Assembly: GCA_900465915.1 (NCBI GenBank)
Contig: UBKJ01000016.1
Span: forward strand, 1 to 64,000
DNA length: 64,000 nt
Source: Hyphomicrobiales bacterium
GTDB taxonomy: Bacteria > Pseudomonadota > Alphaproteobacteria > Rhizobiales > Rhizobiaceae
Direction: 5' to 3'
The notes beneath the pieces are model-generated. The model had not been told where the DNA came from and did not search any database. It was given only the letters and a program-made list of their open reading frames with translations. How positions within the stretch are numbered: position 1 is the first letter of the stretch; each line of letters begins with the position of its first letter. A program made the position numbers and the translations under genes. Shown one piece after another: positions 48,327 through 57,800 of the stretch.

Positions 48327-49466
48327 ATGACATATCGCAAAACACTTCTGGCGTCGCTCGCCCTCGTCGCAGCGCTGACTTTGCACGGCGTTGCGCAGGC
48401 CCAAAGCATCAATGCGGGCGACCGTGTGGCGACCTCCAACCTGCCGTTCGCCACCCAGACGGTGGCCGAGTTCGACACGCCCTGGGCCATCGCCTTCCTG
48501 CCCGACAGGCGGCTTCTCCTCACCGAGAAACCGGGACGCATATTCCTCGTCACCCAGACGGGCAAGAAAACCAAACTCGCCGATGTATCGGTTTTATATT
48601 CAGGGCAGAACGGCCTGCTCGACATCGCCGTCGCGCCCGATTTCGCGACCAGTTCGCATATCTACTACACCTATGTCGAGCCAGGCGACGGCGGACGGCT
48701 GGCGCTAGCGCGCGCCACGCTTTCCGTTTCGGGCGACGCCCCCTCGCTCACCAATTCCACGGTGATCTGGCGCCAGAAACCGGCGGGCGGAGGCGGCCAG
48801 CCCGGCGGGATCATCGCTTTCGATCCGCAGGGAAAGCATCTGTTCCTGACGGTCGGCGACCGGATGCGGCCGAAAAGCGCGCAGGACCCCGATCAGGCGC
48901 GCGGCAAGCTGCTGCGCTTCGACCTCGACGGCGGCGTTCCGCCTGACAATCCGCACGCCAGGGAAGGAGGCGTGCGGGCGCTGACATGGACGACCGGCCA
49001 TCGCAATCCCTACGGTCTCGCCTTCGCGCCCGACGGCCGCCTCTGGCTGCACGAGATGGGACCGCGCGGCGGCGACGAATTGAACCTGATCGAGCCCGGC
49101 CGGAACTATGGCTGGCCGATCGTCTCCAACGGAGACGAATATAGCGGCGCAAAAATCCCCAGACACGACACCCGCCCGGAATTCGCCGCCCCGTTGCTCT
49201 ATTGGACCCCGGTCATCGCACCGGCGGGCTTGGCGTTCTACGAAGGCGACCTGTTCCCGAAATGGAAAGGCTCGGCCCTGATCGGCGGCCTGGCCGCGCA
49301 CGCCCTCGTCCGGGTCGCATTCGACGCCCACGGCCGCCCCGACGAAGCGGACCGCTGGAACATGCACACTCGCATCCGCGACGTCGCCGTCGCGCCGGAC
49401 GGGGCCGTCTGGGTGATCGAAGACGCCAATCCCGGCCGCCTGCTACGCCTGACGCCGAAGGGTTGA
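48327..49466 (+). CDS. PQQ-dependent sugar (glucose/sorbosone) dehydrogenase family protein
   Basis: A 379-residue exported beta-propeller protein similar to the soluble aldose dehydrogenase YliI/Asd. A signal peptide ends near residue 26 (GVAQA before QSINA). The propeller carries ETPWAI-like FDTPWAIAFLPD, GQNGLLDIAVAPDF, TTGHRNPYGLAFAPDG, LHEMGPRGGDELNLI and NYGWPIVS, including the HRNP and GGDE motifs that form the PQQ/calcium site in this family. It would oxidise aldoses in the periplasm. It stands alone, convergent with eutC. A PQQ biosynthesis operon was not seen in the window. Confidence 0.9.
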   Translation: MTYRKTLLASLALVAALTLHGVAQAQSINAGDRVATSNLPFATQTVAEFDTPWAIAFLPDRRLLLTEKPGRIFLVTQTGKKTKLADVSVLYSGQNGLLDIAVAPDFATSSHIYYTYVEPGDGGRLALARATLSVSGDAPSLTNSTVIWRQKPAGGGGQPGGIIAFDPQGKHLFLTVGDRMRPKSAQDPDQARGKLLRFDLDGGVPPDNPHAREGGVRALTWTTGHRNPYGLAFAPDGRLWLHEMGPRGGDELNLIEPGRNYGWPIVSNGDEYSGAKIPRHDTRPEFAAPLLYWTPVIAPAGLAFYEGDLFPKWKGSALIGGLAAHALVRVAFDAHGRPDEADRWNMHTRIRDVAVAPDGAVWVIEDANPGRLLRLTPKG

Positions 49467-49620
49467 TCGCTGTCTTGAGTGACAAGCTGATGGCCATTAA
49501 ATTGCCGATGATAACGGCAACCCGCTTCTTTCCACGTGTGAAAAGACAGGTTGCCCGCGCGAATGCGCTGATGGGTTAGGCTTGCAGGACAGCGGCCGAT
49601 ATCCATTATGCTGGACGCCA

Positions 49621-50415
49621 TCACTCAGGCGCTACATCCAATTTCTTGAAGCTATCGCTTTCGTCCTTTAGCGCGACGCCAGTGAGTTTCCGCTTCAAGG
49701 CCTCTGTAATGATCCAGGAAGCTTTCCGGGCCGCCTCGGCGGGCGACAGTCCGCCGAGGCGGACATTGGAGATGCAGTTGCGTTCGGCGTCTGTGCGGCC
49801 CGGTTTCGGATCATATGTGATGTAAACCCCGAGGCTGTCGGCGGCCGAAAGGCCAGGGCGTTCGCCGATCATCACAACGACAATCTGGCCGTCCAGCCTT
49901 GCGCCGATCTCGTCGCCGATCGCGACCCGGCCGTTGCGGACCAGCGCCACCTGCGACGCCGCCAGATTGGCCGTCTTCAAGCGCTCCAGCAGGAAAGCCA
50001 TGAAAGGTGGGGCGTTTTCCTGAACCGCCGTCGATGAAAGGCCGTCGGCGACGACGAGAACGATCGGCTCATCGGACGCCAGAGCCTGTAGAGCCGCATC
50101 CGCCTCGTCGGCGAGCATACGTCCGAGATCGGGTCGCTTGAGATAGATCTGACGGTCGCGCGCACGACTATCGAGCTGGACGCTTGCAAGACCGATCGCC
50201 GCCAAGTCTCGGCTCAGCTTCTCGAAGTCCAGCGGGGTCTGGACGGCGTCGCGTGCGTTCGCATGCGCGTAGGTGAATTTCAGCACTTCGTGCGTGGGCA
50301 TCGAAGAGCCGACTCGTCCAAGCGCGATGCGCGCATCCGTGAACCGCGACAATTGCGTCCAAGGATCCTCCGTAACGCCTGCGTGTGACGCTTCCATGCG
50401 GTCGAGGTCCTTCAT
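49621..50415 (-). CDS. eutC: Ethanolamine ammonia-lyase small subunit
   Basis: A 264-residue EutC, slightly shorter than the roughly 290-residue enterobacterial form because of a short N-terminus. It has FTDARIALGRVGSSMPTHEVLKF near residue 25, LVVADGLSSTAV near residue 120, ALVRNGRVAIGDEIG, MIGERPGLSAADSLGVYITYDP near residue 185 and RNCISNVR, the last close to the cobalamin-binding part. With EutB it forms the adenosylcobalamin-dependent enzyme that converts ethanolamine to acetaldehyde and ammonia. It lies 13 bp after eutB on the minus strand. Confidence 0.95.
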   Translation of the reverse strand: MKDLDRMEASHAGVTEDPWTQLSRFTDARIALGRVGSSMPTHEVLKFTYAHANARDAVQTPLDFEKLSRDLAAIGLASVQLDSRARDRQIYLKRPDLGRMLADEADAALQALASDEPIVLVVADGLSSTAVQENAPPFMAFLLERLKTANLAASQVALVRNGRVAIGDEIGARLDGQIVVVMIGERPGLSAADSLGVYITYDPKPGRTDAERNCISNVRLGGLSPAEAARKASWIITEALKRKLTGVALKDESDSFKKLDVAPE

Positions 50416-50428
50416 GGCGTTGGCCTCC

Positions 50429-51805
50429 TCAAGACGCGATGGCCAGCAGGACCTGATTGGCGGTCTGCGGCAGGAGCATGCCCTTCTCGTCCGTCACCCG
50501 CATGCGGACGAGCCATGCCTCGAATTCCGGCGCCCGCTTCAATTTCAGGACGTCGCGGACATAGAGCTGGTCATGGAAGGAAGTGGACTGGTAATTCAGC
50601 ATCACATCGTCGGCGCCCGGCACTCCGATGACGAAGGAAACGCCCGCGGCGGCCAGCAGCGTCAGCAGGCCGTCCATGTCGTCCTGGTCGGCTTCCGCAT
50701 GGTTCGTATAACAGATGTCGCACCCCATCGGCACGCCCATCAGCTTGCCGCAGAAATGATCCTCCAGGCCGGCGCGGGTGATCTGCTTGCCGTCATAGAG
50801 ATATTCCGGGCCGATGAAACCGACCACCGTGTTCACGAGCAGCGGCTCGAAAGCCCGGCAGACCGCATAGGCTCGCGCCTCGCAGGTCTGCTGGTCGACG
50901 CCATGATGGGCGTTAGCGGACAGCGCCGAACCCTGCCCCGTTTCGAAATACATGACGTTGTCGCCGACCGTTCCGCGCTTCAGCGACCGTCCCGCCTCCA
51001 GCGCCTCCTTGAGGATCGCCAGGTCGACGCCGAAGGATTTGTTCGCGGACTCGGTTCCAGCGACCGACTGGAAGATAAGATCGAGCGGGACGCCCTTTTC
51101 GGCCATGGCGATCGATGAGGTCACATGGGTGAGGACGCAGGCCTGCGTGGGGATTTCGTAGCGCGCTATGATTCCGTCCAGAAGGCGCGCGAGATCGGCG
51201 AGGCCCGCTACGTCGTCAGACGCCGGATTGACGCCGATCACCGCATCGCCGCAGCCATAGAGCAATCCGTCGACGACGCAGGCGGCAATGCCCATCTTGT
51301 CGTCGGTCGGATGATTGGGCTGCAGCCGCACCGCCATGCGGCCCGGCAGACCGATCGTGTTGCGGAACTTCGTCACCACCGAGCACTTCCTGGCGACCAC
51401 GATCAGATCCTGCAGGCGCATAATCTTGCAGACAGCAGCGGCCATTTCCGGCGTGACGCCCGGCGCGATCGCACGCAACTTGGCCGTGGTCGCCTGTTCC
51501 GACAGAAGCCAGTCGCGAAACTGGCCGACGGTGAAATGGGAGATCGGCGCGAAAGCTTTCGCATCATGGCCATCCATGATCAGCCGCGTCACCTCGTCGG
51601 CTTCGTAGGGGATGAGCGCCTCGTTGAGAAAGGTTTTCAAAGGTATGTCCGCAAGACATATCTGCGCCGCGACGCGCTCCTTCGCATCCGACGCGGCGAG
51701 GCCGGCGAACTGGTCGCCCGACCGAAGCGGCGTGGCCTTCGCCATCAGCGTCCGAAGATCGTCGAAACGCCATGTCGTCTGGCCGACGGAAACGCTGTAT
51801 CCCAT
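50429..51805 (-). CDS. eutB: Ethanolamine ammonia-lyase large subunit
   Basis: A 458-residue EutB of normal length. The TIM-barrel active-site motifs are visible: GLPGRMAVRLQPNHPTDD near residue 145, LYGCGDAVIGVNPASDD near residue 180, FQSVAGTESANKSFGVD near residue 245, YFETGQGSALSANAHHGVDQQT near residue 280 (in two parts) and NTVVGFIGPEYL. It begins an isolated eutBC pair. No eutA reactivase, shell-protein, EutD/E or EutT gene is present nearby, so any acetaldehyde must be handled by other enzymes. No cobalamin riboswitch was recognised in the 202-bp upstream gap. Confidence 0.96.
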   Translation of the reverse strand: MGYSVSVGQTTWRFDDLRTLMAKATPLRSGDQFAGLAASDAKERVAAQICLADIPLKTFLNEALIPYEADEVTRLIMDGHDAKAFAPISHFTVGQFRDWLLSEQATTAKLRAIAPGVTPEMAAAVCKIMRLQDLIVVARKCSVVTKFRNTIGLPGRMAVRLQPNHPTDDKMGIAACVVDGLLYGCGDAVIGVNPASDDVAGLADLARLLDGIIARYEIPTQACVLTHVTSSIAMAEKGVPLDLIFQSVAGTESANKSFGVDLAILKEALEAGRSLKRGTVGDNVMYFETGQGSALSANAHHGVDQQTCEARAYAVCRAFEPLLVNTVVGFIGPEYLYDGKQITRAGLEDHFCGKLMGVPMGCDICYTNHAEADQDDMDGLLTLLAAAGVSFVIGVPGADDVMLNYQSTSFHDQLYVRDVLKLKRAPEFEAWLVRMRVTDEKGMLLPQTANQVLLAIAS

Positions 51806-52007
51806 GATTGTTCCTCGTCAGATCGACCGATGGTAATGGTACGCAGCCCTGCGAGTCCAGCCCCGTGTCAGGACGGCCTGATATGTGAAGAGTGGGGACG
51901 CTTTTACTTCTTTGCGGTGGAGACTACCCGCCAGTCACGGGCTGAGCGTAAGGCGATTGTCGCCGCGCCCGGCGCCGCCGTCGGATGAATACGCGGCTTG
52001 TTCAATA

Positions 52008-52946
52008 TCAACGAAGAGTCGCCCGGTCGACAAGGCCAACCGGAGCGAGACCAGCGCGCAGCAATTTCAGATTTTCTATCGTCGTCATCGCGGCTGATTC
52101 TGGTTGGGTGATCGCTGCGACATGCGGCGTGATCACGATCCTGGGATGAGTCCAAAGCGGATGACCAGGCGGCAGCGGCTCAGGGTCGACGACATCGAGA
52201 AACGCTCCCGAGAGATGGCCGCTGTCGAGAGCGGACATTAGTGCGTCGGCGTCGAGCTGGCGTCCCCTGCCAGCATGGACAAGGCTTGCGCCTTCGGGCA
52301 GTCGCTCGAAGAGTTCCCGGTTCAGGATTTCGGTCGTCTCAGGCGTCAAAGGCAACAGGCAAACGAGTATGTCGGTGTTGGTCAGCATATCGCGCAGGCC
52401 ACCATCGCCATTGAAACATGCAACGCCGTCGATGGCGCGCGGCGTGCGGCTCCATCCCGAAAGGCTGAAGCCGAAGCTCTGAAGTCTGGATAGCGCCGCG
52501 GCGCCGAGAACGCCCATGCCGAGCACGGAAACCCGCCGGTCGGCCGCCTGGGGCTGCAGGACGATTTCCCGCCAGACATGCCGGCGCTGTTGGTCCATAT
52601 AGATATGCAAATTGCGGTGAAGCGAAAGAACGGCCATCGTCACATATTCCGTGACCATGCGGGTGATGCTCTCGTCCACCATCCGGATCAGCTTGACGCC
52701 CGAAGGCCAACCGGCGTTCGCGAATTGATCGACGCCCGCGCCGATGCAGAAGATCGCTTCGAGATTTGGATAGCGGCGCGGATCTTCGAGCGGCTTCCAG
52801 GTCATGATGTAACGCACATCACCGGGATTCACCGATCCCGGCTCCATGGAAAGCCGGATGTCGGGCAGATGTTCGGCGAACGCCCTGGCGAAGACGGCGC
52901 CCCGCTCCGCGTCGCAGAAGAACAGAAAGACTGTTTCCCGGCTCAT
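52008..52946 (-). CDS. D-2-hydroxyacid dehydrogenase (glyoxylate/hydroxypyruvate reductase A-like)
   Basis: A 312-residue NAD(P)-dependent reductase of the GhrA type. The nucleotide-binding [17 protein letters not shown] is near residue 143, the catalytic Arg lies in [13 protein letters not shown] near residue 225, the Glu in [15 protein letters not shown], and the catalytic His in ITPHVAA near residue 283. It is the last gene of the minus-strand amine operon, with its start overlapping the oxidase stop (ATGA). Such enzymes reduce glyoxylate, hydroxypyruvate or similar 2-oxo acids, so a 2-oxo acid is a possible pathway product. Confidence 0.88.
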   Translation of the reverse strand: MSRETVFLFFCDAERGAVFARAFAEHLPDIRLSMEPGSVNPGDVRYIMTWKPLEDPRRYPNLEAIFCIGAGVDQFANAGWPSGVKLIRMVDESITRMVTEYVTMAVLSLHRNLHIYMDQQRRHVWREIVLQPQAADRRVSVLGMGVLGAAALSRLQSFGFSLSGWSRTPRAIDGVACFNGDGGLRDMLTNTDILVCLLPLTPETTEILNRELFERLPEGASLVHAGRGRQLDADALMSALDSGHLSGAFLDVVDPEPLPPGHPLWTHPRIVITPHVAAITQPESAAMTTIENLKLLRAGLAPVGLVDRATLR

Positions 52947-54262
52947 CGACGCTTCACCTTTCGGAGCGTCTTTTTATCGTGGCGCTCATACATCGAATAA
53001 ACGATCGGGATGAACCAGGGACGTCCGCTATAAAACGGAATGGATTTCGGCGCGGGATCGAAATCGAAAACGCTGCGCGCCCGCTCCTTGTCTCCGAGGA
53101 TCTTGAACGCGGCCTTCTTGCCCAGCCAGCGAGCCCATACCACCCCGGAGCCGCAATAGCCGGTGGCGTAGACGGTGTTTTCGGAAGAAAATATCCTCGG
53201 GATCATGTCCCGATGCATGGCCACATAGCCGAACCAGCTATGGGTCAGTACTATTCCGGCCAGTTCAGGAAAAAGGCGCGCGAGCTCCGCTTGCAAATGC
53301 ACCGTGGGAGCGCTGGGGTCGCCCTCGGTCGTGCCGTCCCGACCGCCGAAGAGGATGCGCGAGCCGTCCGGCGACGGACGATAGTAATAGCTCAGCTTAC
53401 GCATGTCCCCATACATCATGCGCGGCGGCATCAGCCGGTCCATGACGCCCGCGCCGAGGGGCTCGGTGGCGATGATGCGGCTGCGCACGGGCACGAGACG
53501 GCGGCGAAGCCAGGGATCGAAGCCGTCCGTATATCCGTTGGTGCAGACAAGGAGCCGTCTAGCGAAAACCTCGCCGCGCTCGGTCCTGATCCGCACGCCA
53601 TCGGCTTCGTTGGACAGGCCGAGCACCGCGGTGTTCTCGTGGATGACCGCCTCGGTGGACGCCGCGATCCGCATCATCCCCGCCAACAGCTTCGCCGGGT
53701 TCAGCCCGCCGATGTCCTTTCTGACCAATCCTCCGACATAAAGCTCCGAGCCGATATATTTTTCGACGTCGGCCCGCTCCACCGGGAAAGCCTCGACGCC
53801 GAGCATCCGATGAAGAAGGTCCGCGTTGCGGCGAAGATCCTCCGCCTCCTCGGGCGTCATCGCACCGTCGAAAAGTCCCGAAAGGAAGAAGTCGCAATCG
53901 AGCTTTTCCTCTTCGAGAAAACGCCACAGATCCTCGCGCGCGGCCTTGCCTTCGAGAAGAACGCCGTTGGCGCGTTCTTCGCCGAAACGCCTGATAAGCT
54001 CCTTTCGGCCGGGCCGGATGCTGCCGCTGGCCATGCCGCCATTGCGGCTGGAGGCGGCCTTGCCGATCGGCTGCCGGTCGAAAAGCTGCACCTGCCGGCC
54101 GGCGCGCGCAAGCTCGATCGCCGCGGAAAGTCCGGTATAGCCGCCGCCTACGATCGCCACGTCGCAGGTCGGGCTAAGCGGCTGGACCGGCAGGGATGGA
54201 AATTCGCAATCGTCCCACCAGTAAGGTGTCGATTGAACCGATGTCTGAGCTTTTTGCGTCAT
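52943..54262 (-). CDS. FAD-dependent amine oxidoreductase (PuuB/OrdL-like)
   Basis: A 439-residue DAO-superfamily flavoenzyme close in layout to gamma-glutamylputrescine oxidase. The N-terminal YWWDD precedes the FAD motif [22 protein letters not shown] near residue 34, then [26 protein letters not shown] near residue 230, [14 protein letters not shown] near residue 310 and YGYCGSGV-like [16 protein letters not shown] near residue 365. It would oxidise a primary or secondary amine to an aldehyde with release of peroxide or reduced flavin. Downstream of the cupin gene and coupled to the 2-hydroxyacid dehydrogenase gene. No glutamylating PuuA is present, so the substrate is probably not gamma-glutamylated. 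Confidence 0.88.
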   Translation of the reverse strand: MTQKAQTSVQSTPYWWDDCEFPSLPVQPLSPTCDVAIVGGGYTGLSAAIELARAGRQVQLFDRQPIGKAASSRNGGMASGSIRPGRKELIRRFGEERANGVLLEGKAAREDLWRFLEEEKLDCDFFLSGLFDGAMTPEEAEDLRRNADLLHRMLGVEAFPVERADVEKYIGSELYVGGLVRKDIGGLNPAKLLAGMMRIAASTEAVIHENTAVLGLSNEADGVRIRTERGEVFARRLLVCTNGYTDGFDPWLRRRLVPVRSRIIATEPLGAGVMDRLMPPRMMYGDMRKLSYYYRPSPDGSRILFGGRDGTTEGDPSAPTVHLQAELARLFPELAGIVLTHSWFGYVAMHRDMIPRIFSSENTVYATGYCGSGVVWARWLGKKAAFKILGDKERARSVFDFDPAPKSIPFYSGRPWFIPIVYSMYERHDKKTLRKVKRR

Positions 54263-54308
54263 GAGCGAGCGCCGTGCTTGGTGTTGACGATAAGGGCCGC
54301 GGGCAGGG

Positions 54309-54662
54309 TCAGCTGCGCTCGACCCAGATTTTCCGCGTCGTTTCGATCACCCTCCAAACGCCTTCGAAGCCCGGATGCATGACGAAGGAATCGCCGGCGG
54401 AAATGCGGCGCGTTTCGCCTCCGTCTTCGGTCAGTTCGGACACGCCGGAGAGGATGTAGCAGAATTCGAACACCTTGCCCTTGATCGATCGATAGGCGCC
54501 TGGCGTGGCTTCCCAGAGACCGCAGGACACCTGGCCGTCGTCGGTGCTGGCGATGTCCCAGGACAGAAAACGCGGATCGCCTTCGATCAGCCGCTCAGGA
54601 AGAGGCTGGCCCTTGCGGGGCTCGGGAAGGTTGCCTTGATCGATGAATGTGAGCTTGGACAT
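54309..54662 (-). CDS. Small cupin-domain protein (DUF861/EutQ-like)
   Basis: A 117-residue single-cupin protein with FEFCYILSGVSELTEDGGE near residue 66 and GDSFVMHPGFEGVWRVIETTRKIWV at the C-terminus (in two parts), the DUF861 pattern in which many metal-binding histidines of other cupins are absent. Such proteins accompany PuuB-like oxidases and polyamine or ureide genes; their biochemical role is uncertain. It lies between the permease genes and the oxidase gene of the same minus-strand operon, 20 bp after the permease gene. Confidence 0.8.
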   Translation of the reverse strand: MSKLTFIDQGNLPEPRKGQPLPERLIEGDPRFLSWDIASTDDGQVSCGLWEATPGAYRSIKGKVFEFCYILSGVSELTEDGGETRRISAGDSFVMHPGFEGVWRVIETTRKIWVERS

Positions 54663-54682
54663 GATGCGCCTTTCGGGGTTGG

Positions 54683-55363
54683 TTAGCGGGGGAACGACAG
54701 GCGTCGTTCGAGAAGTTTCAACGACGTCAATGCGACGACGTTGATGACCAGGTAGAAAGCGGCGGTGATGACGAATATCTCCATGATGGCGAAGGTCTCG
54801 CTCATCAGGCGCTTGGCGTAGCCGGTGATCTCAAGCACGGTGATGGTCGATGCGAGACTCGACTCCTTGACGATAACCGCAACCTCGGTGCTGTAGGAAG
54901 GCAGCGCCTGCCGCAGCGCCAGCGGAAACTTGACCCGGGCGAACACATGCCATGGGGTCATGCCGCAGGCTTCGGCGGCTTCGATCAGGCCTTTCGGCAG
55001 CGACAGAAACGCCGTGCGGAAGATTTCGGCGGTATAGGCGCCGGTGTTCAGCACCACGGCCACGATGGCGGCATTCAGGCCGTCGCCGATCAGCCACCAG
55101 ATCACCGGGTTGTGGCGTATGAAGCTCACTTGGGCCAGCCCGTAATAGATGATGAAGATCTGGACCAGCATCGGCGTGCCGCGGAACACCGCGCAATAGA
55201 TGTCGCAGACGCGCCGGAGCAGCCTGTTTCGCGCGCCACGACCGAGACCGACGAGAACGCCGAAGGGTAGGCCCAGACCGACGCCGAAGACCGCGATCAG
55301 CAGCGTCGTCTTCGCGCCGGCGAGCAGGAACGGCGCCGCATAGCTGATGATGCTCAGATCCAT
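54683..55363 (-). CDS. Polar amino acid ABC transporter permease (second)
   Basis: A 226-residue HisM/OccM-type permease with FRGTPMLVQIFIIYYGL near residue 60, NTGAYTAEIFRTAFLSLPKGLIEAAEACGM (in two parts) near residue 105 and the coupling region FPLALRQALPSYSTEV. Its form resembles permeases for basic amino acids and opines. Two bases separate it from the first permease gene; the two likely form a heterodimer, as in HisQM. Confidence 0.92.
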   Translation of the reverse strand: MDLSIISYAAPFLLAGAKTTLLIAVFGVGLGLPFGVLVGLGRGARNRLLRRVCDIYCAVFRGTPMLVQIFIIYYGLAQVSFIRHNPVIWWLIGDGLNAAIVAVVLNTGAYTAEIFRTAFLSLPKGLIEAAEACGMTPWHVFARVKFPLALRQALPSYSTEVAVIVKESSLASTITVLEITGYAKRLMSETFAIMEIFVITAAFYLVINVVALTSLKLLERRLSFPR

Positions 55364-55365
55364 GC

Positions 55366-56079
55366 TCAGCGCCCTCCGAAACCGCGATTGAGGGAGCGTT
55401 CGGCGATGGAGAACAACGATTGGCTGGCCGCGGTCATGCAGAAGAACATCGCCGCAGCGATGCAGTAAAAGAGCAAGGGCGAACGGGTAATGCCGGCGGC
55501 GATCGCCGCGGTCCGCATCAGCTCCTGCAAGCCGACCACGGAAATGAGCGACGTATCCTTGATCGTCATCTGCCAGACATTGTTGATCCCGCCCAAGGCT
55601 ATCCTCAAGGCGAGCGGAAAGACGATCCGCATGAAGGCGACCTTGCGCGGCAGCGCCAGCGATTGCGCCGCCTCCAGAAGCCCGCGCGGCACCGCCTCGA
55701 GGGCGCCTCTGACGACCTCGATCGAATAGGCGCAGGAAATCACGGCGATCGCCAGCACCCCGATGATGAAAGGATAGGCGTTCTCGGCCGTCTGCTGATA
55801 GCCGAAGGCCGTGGTGACGGCGCGAATCCAGTCGATCGAGCCGAAAAACAGCAGATAAATCACCAGAAGGCCCGGAACGCCGCGGATCGCGACGCTATAG
55901 GCGTCGACCAGTTGCGACAGTCCGGCGGTCCGCCGCCAGCGCAGCACCGCAAGCGGCGTTGCGACGACGAACCCCAGCGCCATGCCGAGCAATCCGATCG
56001 CGACCGTGACGACGCTTCCCTTCAACAAGGCCAGCGCCCAGCCGCGCTCCACCATCAACACCCAGAAATCATGCAGCAT
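55366..56079 (-). CDS. Polar amino acid ABC transporter permease (first)
   Basis: A 237-residue HisQ/OccQ-type permease. It has RGVPGLLVIYLLFFGSID near residue 67, YSIEVVRGALEAVPRGLLEAAQSLAL (in two parts) near residue 120 and KDTSLISVVGLQELMRTA near residue 180. The start is taken as the ATG at 56079 (MLHDFW); an in-frame GTG two codons upstream is possible. It lies 56 bp after the binding-protein gene and directly before the second permease gene. Confidence 0.9.
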   Translation of the reverse strand: MLHDFWVLMVERGWALALLKGSVVTVAIGLLGMALGFVVATPLAVLRWRRTAGLSQLVDAYSVAIRGVPGLLVIYLLFFGSIDWIRAVTTAFGYQQTAENAYPFIIGVLAIAVISCAYSIEVVRGALEAVPRGLLEAAQSLALPRKVAFMRIVFPLALRIALGGINNVWQMTIKDTSLISVVGLQELMRTAAIAAGITRSPLLFYCIAAAMFFCMTAASQSLFSIAERSLNRGFGGR

Positions 56080-56135
56080 GAACACCGTCCCATGGGCCCG
56101 CCCCGGACGCGCCGAGGCGGGCCGTTCTTAAAGGA

Positions 56136-56954
56136 TCACTTCTTGCAGGGGATGGTGTAATCGTCCTGGAACCAATGCATGGACGCTTCCTTGACCTTAC
56201 CGTCGTTGATCATGGCGCAAAGAGCCGCGTCGATTTTCGCTTTCAGCTCGGTGTTGCCCTTCCGCAAGCCGACCCCCATGCCCTGGCCGAGCGTGTCGGG
56301 ATCGTCCATGGACATGACCTTGACGTCGATCCTGGTGAAATTCGCGCCTTCCGGCGTGGCGAAGAAATCCATCCAGGTCGGCGAGTCGCCATAGGCCGCG
56401 TCGATGCGGCCGCCGGAAAGATCGGCGAGCTGCTGCGTCGTCGCGTCATAGGTCTTCAGGTCCGCCGCGGGGATGTTCTTCTGGACGAATTTCGCATAGG
56501 TCGTTCCCGTCACGACGCCGACGCTCTTGCCTTCCAGCGCCTTTTCGACCTCCGCCAGCGTCTTCAGCTTCGCCAGGGGCGAGTCCTTCGCCACGACGAA
56601 ATATTGCGGCGTCGTGGCGTAGGGAATGGAGAAGTCGATCTTCTTCGCCCGCTCGGCGGTGATGCTGAGGCCGGAGATGATGACGTCGAAGCGGTCGCTG
56701 TCCATGGAGGGGACGAGCGAGCTGAAGGTCTGGACCACGAATTTGCACTTCACCTTGAGTTCGGCGCAGATGCCGTTCGCGATATCGGCGTCGAAGCCGG
56801 TGACGTTTCCGCTGGGATCGGCCATGCTGAATTTTGGCGCGTCTCCCTCGGTCCCGATGCGAAGAACGCCCTCCTCCGCGGAGGCCGAGGAGATCACGGC
56901 CGCCAGAAGCAGGCCCGATCCGAATGCGGCTTTGATGAATGCGCTGCTGATCAT
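56136..56954 (-). CDS. Amino-acid/opine-type ABC substrate-binding protein
   Basis: A 272-residue family 3 binding protein resembling lysine/arginine/ornithine and octopine receptors. The signal peptide ends near residue 26 (ISSASA before EEGVL). The mature protein has GTEGDAPKFSMADPSGNVTGFDADIANGICAELKVKC (in parts), DVIISGLSITAERAKKIDFS near residue 92 and YGDSPTWMDFF. Two paired cysteines near its CAELKVKC segment match a conserved disulfide of this family. The ATG at 56954 has AAAGGGGTAAC upstream; an extended frame exists but is less likely. The ligand is probably a cationic amine or amino acid. Confidence 0.9.
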   Translation of the reverse strand: MISSAFIKAAFGSGLLLAAVISSASAEEGVLRIGTEGDAPKFSMADPSGNVTGFDADIANGICAELKVKCKFVVQTFSSLVPSMDSDRFDVIISGLSITAERAKKIDFSIPYATTPQYFVVAKDSPLAKLKTLAEVEKALEGKSVGVVTGTTYAKFVQKNIPAADLKTYDATTQQLADLSGGRIDAAYGDSPTWMDFFATPEGANFTRIDVKVMSMDDPDTLGQGMGVGLRKGNTELKAKIDAALCAMINDGKVKEASMHWFQDDYTIPCKK

Positions 56955-56992
56955 TTTCGTTACCCCTTTTATGGTTGTCGTCGCCTGGCCGT

Positions 56993-57769
56993 TCATACGT
57001 TGGCCGGCATGACGCTGGAGAGAAATCGCTTCACCGCCTCGGAAGCGGGGTTGTGAAACAATTCTCCCGGCGCATCGTCCTGCTCAAGACGTCCTTTTTG
57101 CAGGAAGATCATACGGTTCGACACATCGCGCGCGAACCGCATCTCGTGGGTGACGAGGAGGATCGTCGCCCCCTCCTCCGCCAATGTCCGGATGACTTTC
57201 AGCACCTCGCCGACCAGTTCGGGATCGAGGGCCGAGGTCGGCTCGTCGAACAGCATCAGCTTCGGACGCATGGCGAGCACGCGCGCGATCGCGACGCGCT
57301 GTTGCTGCCCGCCGGACAGTTGATGGGGATAGCGATCCCGGAAATCCGCCATACCCACTTTCGCCAGCGCTGAAAGCGCGTCCTCCTCCGCTTCCTTCTT
57401 CCGCAGCTTCAGCACATAGATCAGCGCTTCCGTCACGTTGCCGAGGGCCGTCCGGTGGGGCCAGAGATTGAAGTTCTGGAACACCATGCCGATCTGACGG
57501 CGGAAACGCATGATGTTGGCGGCGTTCGCGACCACGCTTTTTCCGCGCTCGTCCGCAGTCACCGACACCGTATCGCCCATCACCTCCACCTGCCCCGATG
57601 TCGGGGTCTCGAGAAAGTTGACGCAGCGCAGCGCCGTGCTTTTGCCGCAGCCGGAGGAGCCGATCATGGAGACGACCTCTCCCTGGCGCATGCGGAAGCT
57701 CAAACCATCCAGCACCCGCGCGGCGCCGAACGACTTGACGAGATCTTGGACCTTCAGGACGTCTCTCAT
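56993..57769 (-). CDS. Polar amino acid ABC transporter ATP-binding protein (HisP type)
   Basis: A 258-residue ATPase with Walker A GSSGCGKST near residue 37, a HisP-style insertion ending RFRRQIGMVFQNFNLWPH near residue 90, signature [15 protein letters not shown] near residue 150, Walker [15 protein letters not shown] and switch VTHEMRFA. The insertion between Walker A and the Q-loop is typical of basic-amino-acid importers. It is read after the aminotransferase gene and 38 bp before the binding-protein gene. Confidence 0.93.
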   Translation of the reverse strand: MRDVLKVQDLVKSFGAARVLDGLSFRMRQGEVVSMIGSSGCGKSTALRCVNFLETPTSGQVEVMGDTVSVTADERGKSVVANAANIMRFRRQIGMVFQNFNLWPHRTALGNVTEALIYVLKLRKKEAEEDALSALAKVGMADFRDRYPHQLSGGQQQRVAIARVLAMRPKLMLFDEPTSALDPELVGEVLKVIRTLAEEGATILLVTHEMRFARDVSNRMIFLQKGRLEQDDAPGELFHNPASEAVKRFLSSVMPANV

Positions 57770-57800
57770 CCGCGCGGCTTCTCCCGTCGGTGAATATCCA

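Noticed and set aside
51806..52007. Cobalamin riboswitch upstream of eutB
   Set aside because: EutB is B12-dependent, so the leader was read for the conserved riboswitch core, but no B12-box-like element or extended fold was found.
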